A stretch of 64,000 nt of DNA from Phorcus lineatus (lineage: Eukaryota; Mollusca; Gastropoda; Trochida; Trochidae): assembly GCA_921293015.1 (NCBI GenBank), contig OV121081.1, positions 63,505,022-63,569,021 of the forward strand. Direction: 5' to 3'. Each line of letters opens with the position of its first letter. Position 1 is the first letter of the stretch. A program made the position numbers and the translations under genes. Shown one piece after another: positions 48,301 through 60,300 of the stretch. Below the pieces are notes generated by a model that was given only the letters and a program-made list of their open reading frames with translations, made no database searches and was not told the origin of the DNA.

Positions 48301-51300
48301 CTTTGGAGACTGTCTTCGGATCCAGTTCTATCACAGCATCCTTCACCAACAGCTTCTGAATTGCCTCCTCTGCTGCCACCAGAGGAGGATCGGACAGATG
48401 AAAACGTGGACCCTCCGGAAAGAAGGTAACCGGAGGAAAAGAATGGAATATCAGACGATAGCCCTGAGAAACTACAGCTTGGGCCACTGAGTCCCCGAAG
48501 AGGGTGCCACTAAACAAAGGAGCCTGGTACAACTTCTCTTTTATCTTTGGGTCAGTATTCTGTGGCAGCTGCTTAATGTAAGCTGAACGTCTTAGCAGAG
48601 TTAACTGGGAGTCCATCCAGAGGAGATGACGATCGAGATCCAAGACGGCATCGCCTAACGAGTCGAAGAAGGCGTTGGCTGTGGCCAAGGACGAGAAGGG
48701 AACCGAAGTAGACCCCTTAGGGTCAGCAGAGTCCGGAATTGCCGGGAGTTGTCTAGCCGCAGTGGCCGCAAACCAATGAATATATGAGGAAGTTTGCATC
48801 GCTTTATGGATAGAAGTCTCCACCTCCTTGAGACGGCTATCGTTCACCTTTATCTGCTCCGAAGGCGTCCCCTTCCCCAACAGGTAGCGGAAGTTGTCAT
48901 CCAAAGAAGTTTCTTCTGCCTTGGTAAAGTTCGCATTATGAACTTTATAGGGAAACCCCCTGTAGAACGAGCTTCTAGATGGTTGCTTATCGAAGCCCAA
49001 CGAACCCACTCTCTCCGACAGTTGTGCCGCTAACTGGGCCGTGGAGTCTGGTGGAGGTAGAGACTTAGCCGCCGCAGGAACAGTCTTTGGAGCTCCCCTA
49101 CTGATGTCATTCTGTATGGGCTGCGTGGGAGCTGGAGGACGAGTCAAGTCTGGGAAGTGCCGGTAGACCTCGTCTATCTTCTCAAACCAGGATAAGCCCT
49201 GAAAGGGAGAGTCCATGGAGGCACCCTTCTTGTTTCTCTTGACTACAGTACCCGTCTGGGAGCCATAGAAAGAAATCTCAGGCGGATCCCGAAACTTCCT
49301 CTTGGAGCCTGAGCCGACGGACTGCTGGGAGACCTCTGGCCGCTGGTTGTCCACGGGCCGCTGGTTGTCCACGGACCGCTGGTTGTCCATGGGCCGCTGG
49401 TTGTCCATGGGCCGCTGGTTGTCCACGGCCCGCTGGTTGTCCACAGTCTGCTGGTTGTCCACAGGCCGCTGGTTTTCCACTGGCTGCTGGTTATCCATAG
49501 GCCGCTGGTTTTCCACTGGCTGCTTCCGGCCCCTGGGACGCCACTGGACTTCTTGGGAAGATGAGGATGACGACTTCTCATAGTCCACCAAACTGTTCTG
49601 GGAACGGTTGCGCTCAGTCGAAGAAGCAGAAGCTGTACTGGATGGCCCCTTGTCCGTGGCCTTGTCCCCCTCCGTCGGAAGAATGATGGGAAGCCGTCCC
49701 CTATCAGTACCCCTGGGGTTCCCATTGGTCTTCGTCTTGGTCACCCCCTTGGAGAACTTCCTGGCCGCCTCAGCCCCCTTTGTTGATAGTCTGTGGCCCT
49801 TCCTGGTCAACCTTGGGTCCCTGGATGACGGCGTGGGCAGCGCGGAATCAAATACAGATGGGGCGATGATAGAGATGGCATCTTCTGACTTCTCTTCACC
49901 CCCCCGCCGACCAGTTATGTGGGAGACTAAGTCTCGCCCTGGCGACGGGGTGAGCCTTTGCTCCTCCGGTACCACTCCTTCAGCTACCTCCGGAAGGCTC
50001 ATCAAGCGGTTCATCAATGGCAACATCTTCTGTGCCATCAATCTGAACTGGGCCAGATCCGCTGCCAGGTCCGTCTGGGGGGGGATGGAGACTGTAGAGG
50101 TCTTGGACGTCGCCTTCGCCAAGCTTCTCTTGCGTGCAGCCACATAAGCTTGGAAGACAGGTTCATCTAAGTCGGAGCAGAACTCGCAAGGCCGGTCGAA
50201 CGAGCAGTTGATCCCGTAACATCGTGGACAGCAAGGATGAGGATCAACCGCCGACATGAATTTATGGCACCCCTCACACTTCTTGGAGTTGCTCATGATA
50301 CTGTGAATAGTTAAGGAAAATCGTTAACACACAGGTAATCATGATACACAATATCAAGTATATATAAAAATGAAACATATATACCAAAGAAGTGATAAAT
50401 GTAGAAATAAGAATCATACATAGAAAACTACATATGAAAAAACATTGAAATAAAAAATAACCCTCAAGTGAAATTTAAACTTATAATTACACATAGAGGA
50501 GATACTAGAAATTAAATATAATAATTTAATTTCCTTACCAAAAATACACATTTTCCAACCCCAACTAAATCGTAAGGCTGGAGAATTGATAAAATATAAA
50601 AATCAAAAATTAAATTTAAACCCGAGTGTAACTTACAAACACGAGGGTCAAAATATATGTGAAAATGGAAGCGTCGTAAAATGCAAATCAACCGCATGAG
50701 AAAAGACGCTACATAGCGCGAATACACGCTACACAAAAAAACGAGAAGAAATACTCGAGAAGAAAATCGATAAATGGGCGGCTTACCATACCCGAATACC
50801 CGACAATCATTAAACGAGGTCAATAATACATAAAACATATTTAGCCAAACAATCGTAAAGCTAAATAAGAATTATTAGAATAGCAAAATTTAAAAATTCC
50901 CGTCACGTGTACGAACACGAGATACGAAGCACGCCATTTTGAAGTGCAACGAAGAATAAACTCCTCAACAAAAAAAGGAGAATAAATGAATATTTACAAT
51001 GTTGCATGTAAAAAAGATATATATGATAATCATAACGATACCAGGATACTGGAAACAGGGAAGTTTCGTAATTTAAAGGTAAGATTTCTCTCCGGTAGAC
51101 AGCAACGTCTTTGCAGGTTGCGTAACAACAAGAAAGTGAGCTCGATAGGACTGAAGGATTGTGGGTGACATGGGGCACGATTTGCACGTGCGAAGTGTGG
51201 AGACTCGAAAAGTTTAACATGTCTAATTCTAGACTTGATTAAGGTTTGATTTGTTGTTAGATGTTTGTAAACAAACAAGGAAATGCATATAAGTTTAGAG

Positions 51301-54300
51301 GTAGTGAATGAAAGAAATATATATATTTATATACATATACACACCACGTAACATTGTTGTATTTGGGTCACACTGTCTGCATTGGTATAGATTATTGTAC
51401 TTTTCTTCAGATTCAAACCCACACCTAAGAGGCATACAGCCATCTCTAACCAATTTCCTCTCGACAAGGCGATGTCATCTTAAATATAACAACGTTACGT
51501 TGTTCACTATCTAAATGGCATGTGTCTTTAAATACAAACAAGATCAGTATTCGCTGAGTATTAGTGCACAGTTGGATAATATCAAATAGGAGCCAAACAG
51601 ACCAAGAGACAAAAGAAAATAGACATGGTTGCTTCTCTGCTTGGCTCTCAAGGGTTATGGCAGTATAACGAATAACATAGCAACCACATTACGGCAAGTA
51701 AGTAAGTATACAACACAGTTAGAAATTCATGCCTTTTAAATAGAGAAATCTTAAAAAGTTATATTAGGTATTCCCCTATCCCCTTGCATGTCTCTGACAA
51801 ACATTCTCAAAGTCTTGTCACTATCATATCTATATATGATGAAAATCTACTGTTATTCCATTACATGAAAATAAACTACATGTATTTGACTTAAAAATGC
51901 TCTGCAGGTTGTATTGCATTTAAAGTTTCTTACCCTAATAAGACAAATATATATTAATAAAAATGTGTATGACCATATTTCAGACAGATGCGCTTCTCCC
52001 TCAACTGACCTGCTGGCTGTCTGGAGAGCACTCTCTGAGTCGGCCATGTTGCCCTGAGTCGACTTCTTGTCCATCTCAAGTTGAAGCACTTGCTTCTGGA
52101 GCTGACGGATTGACTGCTCTCTCCGCCGCAGTTCAACCTTAGCTTCTGACAACCCCTGGTGGAATACAAATTTGACAATGATGTCAATCATGTTTTCTTC
52201 TTGAAGCTGCAAATCAGCCACAAATCAGATCAAACCTTATACTTGTATCTCGCTGGGTTTCTGATCTGAGTGCTGCTCCAAAAGCTTATTGTTAGGTGGC
52301 CTTGTGTATGACCTTTGTCCATGACCTTTGTCGATGACCTTCCATGAATTCAAACAATGAGAGGCCTGCTATAATATCAAATCATGCAGGTGGTTTTCTG
52401 GCCTTGTCACTGATCAGAAAAAGTGTAAAAGTAAACTGTCAGGTCCCCTATAGAGCAGTCTTCAGATTGAAGTGATGTGATGTGAGGAGCCAGTGACAGT
52501 CTCTATTTGATATCAATCAGGTTAGCTATAGTTCCTTACACAAAAAACAATACTATCATGTACCTGTTGAAGCCTTATTTGACCACTGAAAACATAACAC
52601 ATGCACGTACCTGTACTGCCTCTGAGAGTGTGATCTCCTTGTCCATGCCCTGTGTAGCACACATGTCCAGCCTCAGTGTGAGCTCCTCCAGCTGTTGACT
52701 CTGCTCGTGCAGCAGATGCTGTGCCTGCTGCTCCCGTTGCAGTGCGCTGTTCAGCTCCTGACATACTCGGTCAAATTTCTCCAGTCTCACATACTTTGGG
52801 TTCTTGAATGGGAAAATACATTACAGTATTAGTGACTTCAGTGTCTATAACCAATCAAGCCATTAAGATAGGGAAGTGAATAGTAACTGACAATGATAAT
52901 CAATAAAGTTATTTACATCTTTTTCTTATTTCTTCTTATTTGTCATTCTCTGTATGTAAAAAGTAAGCTCACATGTTCCCTAGCATCAGCGATGTTGTCG
53001 AGAGAGGTGACAACATGTCCGACCTCAGCGACAACCTGCTGCTGAAGCTGCTCCACCTCAGCCACCAGATGGCGCCTCTCCGTCTCGGACCGGTGCAGTC
53101 TCTGCGTGAAGTCTAGAATGTGGTTCTGTAGGGCTATCATCAGGTCCTAGAAAAGAGGCAATACAGGCTGTTGAACACTTCCTTAAAATCTTATTACCTT
53201 TATCAATTTACCTTGTGCTGACACTTACTCAGTAACCATCCTGTGAGATCAGTTACAGACATGATTTGTCAGGATGAACTTGAGGAAGATAATCAAAATG
53301 AAATTCAAAATGAAATGGTTTATTTCAACAAAATATGTGTAAGGAGAAAGAACCTGTGAGGAAGCCAGTGTCTGCTTATCTGTGACGCTCAATCCATTGA
53401 GCGTGCGCCCCAGACAACGCCCAAGTCCCCTGATGAGAGAACCTCGCTCACGCAGTGCTCCCATTGGCTGTAGACTGATCCCCGGGAATTGGGGTGCTAA
53501 CTTATCCAGGAGCTTGCTGAATGAACTCCTTGCAGCACCGATCAGAGCTCTCGTCTCAACATCGCCCCCTGGTGGCAAGAGATCAAAGTGAAAATATATA
53601 TGAGAGGACAATGAGCATTGTTACATTTTGGGGATATGTCTGTTAGCACAGGGATGATTTATCACTTCTCTTTGTTCATTTGCTAGAATTTTTATCAAAA
53701 GTAATGATGTGAAAAAACACATATACATGTAAAACTGATTAAAAAAATAGTCAACCCATGTCCATTGTTAGGTCAAGATGTGAGGATTGCCAATTGTAAG
53801 TTTGTGGTCTCAATTCATGACAGGGAATGTTAAGATAATGTGTATCATTGATAATATTGTGATCAAAATATGATGTTTCCTTTGTCATACACACACTGAA
53901 CTTAAAGAAAAGGAAAATGAAGTCTAAGCTAGATTATATGCAGTCAACCGTTACCTACCTTTTTCTCTGACCTGTCCTGCGACCTCCAGGAAGTCTGCCA
54001 TGGCTGGCACCACGATGTCTGTGATGGAGTTTCCTGCCAGCCAGTCCAGCATGTGAGTCTCCCCGTGGCGACCCTCCTGCTCCTCCCCCTCCAACTCCTC
54101 TCGCCTCATCTCCTCCCCCCTGCCGGCAGGGGCACTCAGTCCTACACCTACAATATCCAGAGATATGAGTTCAATTGTGAAATCAGAATAGCCTTTTTAA
54201 ATGGAACTTTTTCCTTTTAGGCAAATGATAGAGACCACTGAAGGATGATAACCTCTACATTCTGAGTGAGGGAATTGTAGTCACAGACTCTCGTAATAGT

Positions 54301-57300
54301 AAAATCCCTGTATTGCATCCTTACAGTAATCTCTGATCCATTATAGATGATAAGATTTAAAATAATGTGATTATTGACTTGCATTTCATTTATACTTTCT
54401 TCAGAAATATTAAACTCAACCATACACAATATAGATTGGATTGTCTATATATATAGAATACAAATATATATAGAGAGAAGAACCTCGCACCTGTAAACTG
54501 CCTGCGACTTCTCCTCACCCCTCCGGTGCAGACAAGCAGACCGTTACTGCCAGACAGTGTGTCATACGTCACAAACATCTTACTGGAGCCTCGCCCCAGA
54601 TGGTTCAATCTGTTGGCGGCCATGACAGCTATCACTCCGGTCCTGAAGCACAGCAGTGGCCTTCTCTTCTCCCTCTTCCTACGGTCTCTCTCCGGCTTGT
54701 CACTCTCAGGACTCAGCTCAGAGTTGAGCACGCTGACCAGATACATTGCTCTCTCCCGACACTGCTCCCAGGCAATCATCTGGTCCTCCATGAGCTGTCT
54801 CTCGCTGGCCAGCTCATTAGCACGTGCGTACAGAGGGTAGAGAGCCCCAGCCATGAGAGCACAGGCTGAGGACAGGGAGGACATCTGGGTGTTCGACTCC
54901 AGCAGCTGACGGCGAAGGTCGGAACATTCTGCCTCTAAACCCTGCTGGACACTTCCTGTTGCACGGATCTTCTCCCATGCCTGGTCTGCGATAGCCTGAC
55001 TTTTCTGCAAAAGAGTGTAATGCTGCTGCAACTCTTCAGAAAATATATGAACAGGATTTCTTAGGTGTTGCTGATTCTATAATGATTTTATGACAATTAA
55101 CTCCCTCCCACCTTTGACCTAGACTGCAGGTCCCCTATGAGCTGAGTGTAGTGCTGCTGTAACTCTTCCTTCTGCTTGTGCCAGGATGACTCCTGCTCCT
55201 TGGTCAGCGCTGTCAGCTTGTTCAGCTGCTCCTCGTAAGACTCCTGCATCACCGCGATCTTCTCGTCTCGACTTGTCACAGTCTCCTCCAGACCTCGCAT
55301 CTGAGCAATCAAACACATACATGCACGTACAATGACTATTGTCTTAATGGCAGTCTGTCCTCATGGAGAAAGTCTTAGAAATATTTATGAACGAAGGAGC
55401 TGAAAGGAGTTGAGCAAGTAATAGATACATGATGACACAAGGGGTGTGTACAAAATCTCAGTGAGCAAACTGATAGTTTGTATACATCCACTCGTGTCAA
55501 TCATGTACATCTGTTTTATCCAATGGGAAACCTTTCACCTGACATCATTTCTCTGGTGAAATCTAATCGGCTTTTAGATCAGTCAGAAGAAATTCCCATA
55601 GACAAATGACCCAGACTACTTTCATGGTACTTAATTTGACCTTTCGTTTTCCCTTACACAGATAGGCATGTATCTTAGTTTAACTTAATTGATATATTAC
55701 TGACTTGTTTTTATTGAGATATGTCGATTTTATAACCAGTGTGTTTGCAGTTTTAATTACATTAATTGTGGATATTTCCTCATTTTTGTTTATCAAAGGC
55801 TTAGATCTGGCAAAGTTTCTAAAATATATTAAATTTCAACTCAGATTATGTCATCAATTTAGTTTGATGATTGAAAAGTTAAAGTTGTCTGGGACACACA
55901 AAATTTAATTTCTGTTTTCAGTGATGACTTTAAACTTGTTTATTATACACTCTAAATGTGTTTAAATGCGGGGTGTGTTGTAAACTACCAACTGCTTGCA
56001 ATCAAATGCAGAGATTATTCATTGCGACGCACTGCTGAATTTAATCTGCTTGCGATTACACCAATTTTTTATTAATGACGCTTACGCACATTTTTTCCTG
56101 ATGTCATGCAGCAGGTCAAAATTTCTGTGTTGCTTCTGAGGGAAGGTAGCAATAGAATTCAACTTCAACCAAACAAATGAACATTTTGAAATTAATTCTC
56201 TTGTTAATTGTTTAAAACTGATTCAGAAGGAGTGTAATTAAGAAAAGGAAATTTATGTACATCGCTGTATATCTAAAGTGTTCTTTGCCGTAACAGCAGA
56301 AATTAATTGCTAAACTTTAAACGATTTTTTTTTTGCAACGCACCCCTGATCTGCTGGATATTTTGTCATTTCAAATAAATAACTAAATAGATAAAAAGGA
56401 AAGTGTCTGTCAGTGTTATTGTTTTGGTCGCCTGTTGACACTGAGCGACATCCTTTCCTTTGATCGTTGGCTACATTTATTCCTTCATGTGAGTAAGTAA
56501 GATAGCATACCCTTGATACAAAACTGTCAATGGCAATCCATCAAATATGCTAGTGGAAAGAGGAAAATGTTACCTGTTTACCTCTACTGAATAAGGAATT
56601 TGAAGACTCCATCTCACCTTCTCATCTGTCTGCTGTAGAGAGTTGATGACGGCGACAACCTGCTTGTACACAGCCTCCGTGAGTTCGGTCCAGCTGAACT
56701 GGTTGAATCCCTTCTCTCCTGGCGGCACCACGATGCGTCCCGCCACCAGACGCTGGTACAGACCGTGCAGGAACGCTAGCTTCTCCTGGGGACAGACAGT
56801 GAAGTGTGTGGGATAACAGTCACAATAGAGGGGCCTTTTTTATGGGAGGGCTTTTGTGACCATTTTCAATCTATGTTACTGGAACTGAGAAAAAATTCTT
56901 TATTGATCTAATGGCGAATTATAGACAACATTCATAATCACTGTGTAATTTGTCTGATTTATGTAGGCATCATAATGGTATCATTTTTATACATAATTTT
57001 AATCAAGAATTTTAAATATTTTTTCATTCTCATCATTATAATGTTATGTATCGTATTAATTGTGTTGAGTTGCACCCTTAAACTTAAAAAATCATGATTG
57101 ATAATGACTGATGTACGTATGAAACCGGGGTTAGTATCAAATGTAGTTTTGTTTGATGTGTTTATGGAAAAAGTGTTGTGATCATACATGCTCCAACAAA
57201 CAAACAATTCCATGGCAGTGTTAGTGCAGGTGATGTTGTAACAAATTCCTTAGTGCGGCAATAAATTATTATCATTATTATTGTTATTATTATCAGGGAT

Positions 57301-60300
57301 TGTAAATTAGACCAAGCTTAACACATCTTATATATCTTATACATCTTTTAGAGATGGTCAATATGTAAATTAATCAATGATATCCAAACCACCAAGTTAG
57401 GGAGCAAAATTTCTCAGAACACAATGTCAACAATAGGAAAGATTTAACTGTCCACTAGAATGACCAAGTCAAAATAATATTTGGATAGAATTTTTGTTTG
57501 AATAATATTCAAATGCAGTACTGGTCTTTGAGGAATCCTCATAGACATTAATAAATTGCTCATCCTGGTAAGTATACTATTATTTTATTTGTGATGATCC
57601 AGTTTTTCAAAGTCTGTGCATACTGAACAAAAAAAGCTAGAAAAGCTTTTTTTTGTCGAATGTGTTAAGGTATCATCTCATGACTATCTTTTAATAACAC
57701 CACAGTAGAAGCTACCACAATGATCCCAGGGGTTGCCATGAGGTTACATAGATTCTGCCTCTTTGGGTTAAGGACTTTGGGTAATGTTCTCTTATTCTCA
57801 TAAACTTCTTCACTACAGCCAGGTACCCTTGAGATACTAATATGACCTTGAGGTTGTTACACTGAGTCCAGGTGACATGAAGGAAGCACACCAGTGATGT
57901 TAGCCAGGGTGACACTGCACACGGTCACTGCCCCTCCCCCGCCCCCCGTCCCACCTGTCTCAAGGGGGGAGTCCAGGAGGGGGGGAGGGCCAGATACTCC
58001 CCCTCCCCCTCACATACCTCGTCCTCTGCACGGTGCCTCTTCACTAGCTTCATAATCTGAAACAGAGGCTCTAATGATTAAGAAGGGAATTAACCTTCAA
58101 GTGATATTGTTTACATCTATAAAGAAATAGTATTTGATAGAGCAATGTTAATTGAGTGATTACATCAATTTGTCAAAAAAATAATCTATGCCATTCTTTA
58201 AAACTTTCTTCGCACAAGTGAATGAGAATATGGATAACTAATTTTGCTAGAAATTAGCAATGAAACAAAATTAACTAAAATAATCTGCCGTAAAGGATTT
58301 TGTACAAAACAACTTTTTTCAGCTACTTGTCCTTACCACTTGCAACATTTCAAAGTCAGACATGGAAGTGAATAATTGGCTTGATACTTTTGTCTTCAGC
58401 ATTAAATGGTTCAGAAACACAACTAACACAAGGCTAGATAAGTTAAAGTATTATAGAGATTCATTTCAAACATTTCCACTAATTGTCAATTTCATATTAG
58501 AAAACTATATCTTAACTAAGGATTGTTAATGAAAGAAAAATCTCAAGCTATTTTTCCTCTGTACATTGAAAAACTATTTTTCAATATTTGAAGACAAGCA
58601 ACTATTTAAAAGCCAATATATCCGCAACAATCTACACCTGGCTTAGGATATCACAGATTAATGGTAGAAATGATATGGACGCATGCATTGATAGCGTAAT
58701 GCCTGGTGACTAAAGACTTATATAGAAGAGATATAGGAGGTTAAGATCAAGGACGTCGCTAGGGTACAGCTTTACAAACCCTCACATGCTTATTCACAGC
58801 TGTCTACAAGAGAAAACAACAAACCATTACATTGTGCTAAATGTTTTTCATATTTTCAATTTTCTAAATTATTCTACAAACATCATTCCTCTGTGATATC
58901 CTAATTTATTAGTAATGCATACGAATCCATTATGACCTTGAAACATTAAATTCTATTTAGACATTGAGTTTTTTCTTTAAATAAATAATTGTTTTTCATA
59001 GAAATTTGCATCTGGTAGATTTATGCTAATGCTGTAACATTCTCCCTGGTCTCTTGCAGCCATCACAATAACTAAATCATACCCATTACCCTACTGGATG
59101 TACAACTATGCAACTACAATTCTTCATGTGGAATACATAACACTAAGCTTCATAAGATCAATAAGGTGTTATGTTACAAACAACAAATGGGTAAAAAGTG
59201 ACTCTAAGACTCTAGAAGCAAAACCCAGAACCTCTTCTGACAGTCTCTGACCCGGGCATGGTCACCACCTCCTGAGAGTCTGAATGTGACCCTGTACACA
59301 TCCTGTTTGAAGGCTATACACTAGGTAAGTAAAGTGGATGTAAAAGTAACCCCCCCCCCCCCCCCCCCCCCCCTCCTGAGAGACTGAACGTGACCCTGTA
59401 CACATCCTGTTTGAAAGCTATACACTAGGTAAGTAAAGTGGATGTAAAAGTAACCCCCCCCCCCTCCTGAGAGACTGAACGTGACCCTGTACACATCCTG
59501 TTTGAAAGCTATACACTAGGTAAGTAAAGTGGATGTAGAAGTAAACCCCCACCTCCTGAGAGTCTGAACGTGACCCTGTACACATCCTGTTTGAAGGCTA
59601 TACACTAGGTTAGTAAAGTGGATGTAGAAGTAACCCCCCACCTCCTCTGAGAGTCCCTGGATGCGGACGCGGTCCTTGTCCTGTGTGGAGCTCGTGGTTT
59701 GCAGGTCCATCTTCATGCGAGTCAGGACTCCTTCAAGTTCTCCTGTCTCGGACCTCATCCGGTTCAACTCCTTCGCTGTCCGTGTGTAGTTCTTCTGTGC
59801 CTCCTGGTGCATCATGGGAATGTTATATGTGTGGTTATGGGTTAGATGAGTCAAACATCTTCAAAAACATTGTAAACCTAGTATCTGCTGATCAAGGAGC
59901 AATAGTATTCAAGTCCTTTTTTGATCGTCATCAGTGAAACATTTATTAAGGTTGATATCTTGTTTTATTACCCATATAGTTAATCATAAATGGGGACATA
60001 TCATTAATATGAGCACATGTGCATATATCATTTTTGACTAGCGTCAATTGTTTCATCATGAGTTACTATATTTCGTCGTCTGTTACGTCATAATTGAAAA
60101 AAATGAAGACAGATATGCTGAACTGGTACCGTGAGTTTAATTTGTTGTTTCATTTACTAACTTCACTGTAGCCGGTCATCGCGAGGGAGGCAGGCCCTTT
60201 TCAAAATTTTGATTTATGAGATTTAAATAGAAATAGAATTGGTTATAAAGAAATTATTACACTCAAAAATTGTCATATGAATTTTACAAAAATCATGCAA

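Larger units (their letters stand above)
44981..51318 (-). mobile_element. Complete DIRS-type tyrosine-recombinase retrotransposon
   Basis: Contains gag, RT, RNase H, methyltransferase-like and tyrosine-recombinase coding regions in DIRS order on the minus strand, with identical 177-bp inverted terminal repeats and an internal complementary region that fixes the outer ends. The left end begins AAATTTAAC after ATAC and the right end finishes GAAAGAAAT before ATATAT; the two ends share AAAT and no longer target duplication is seen, as expected for recombinase-mediated insertion of a circle. The frames look intact and the repeats are identical, so the insertion is recent and may be active. Confidence 0.93.

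Noticed and set aside
49243-50147. Frames on both strands over the DIRS gag region (Trp/Ser/Thr-rich)
   Set aside because: Shadows of the gag 18-bp repeat and of the coding strand; no domain.
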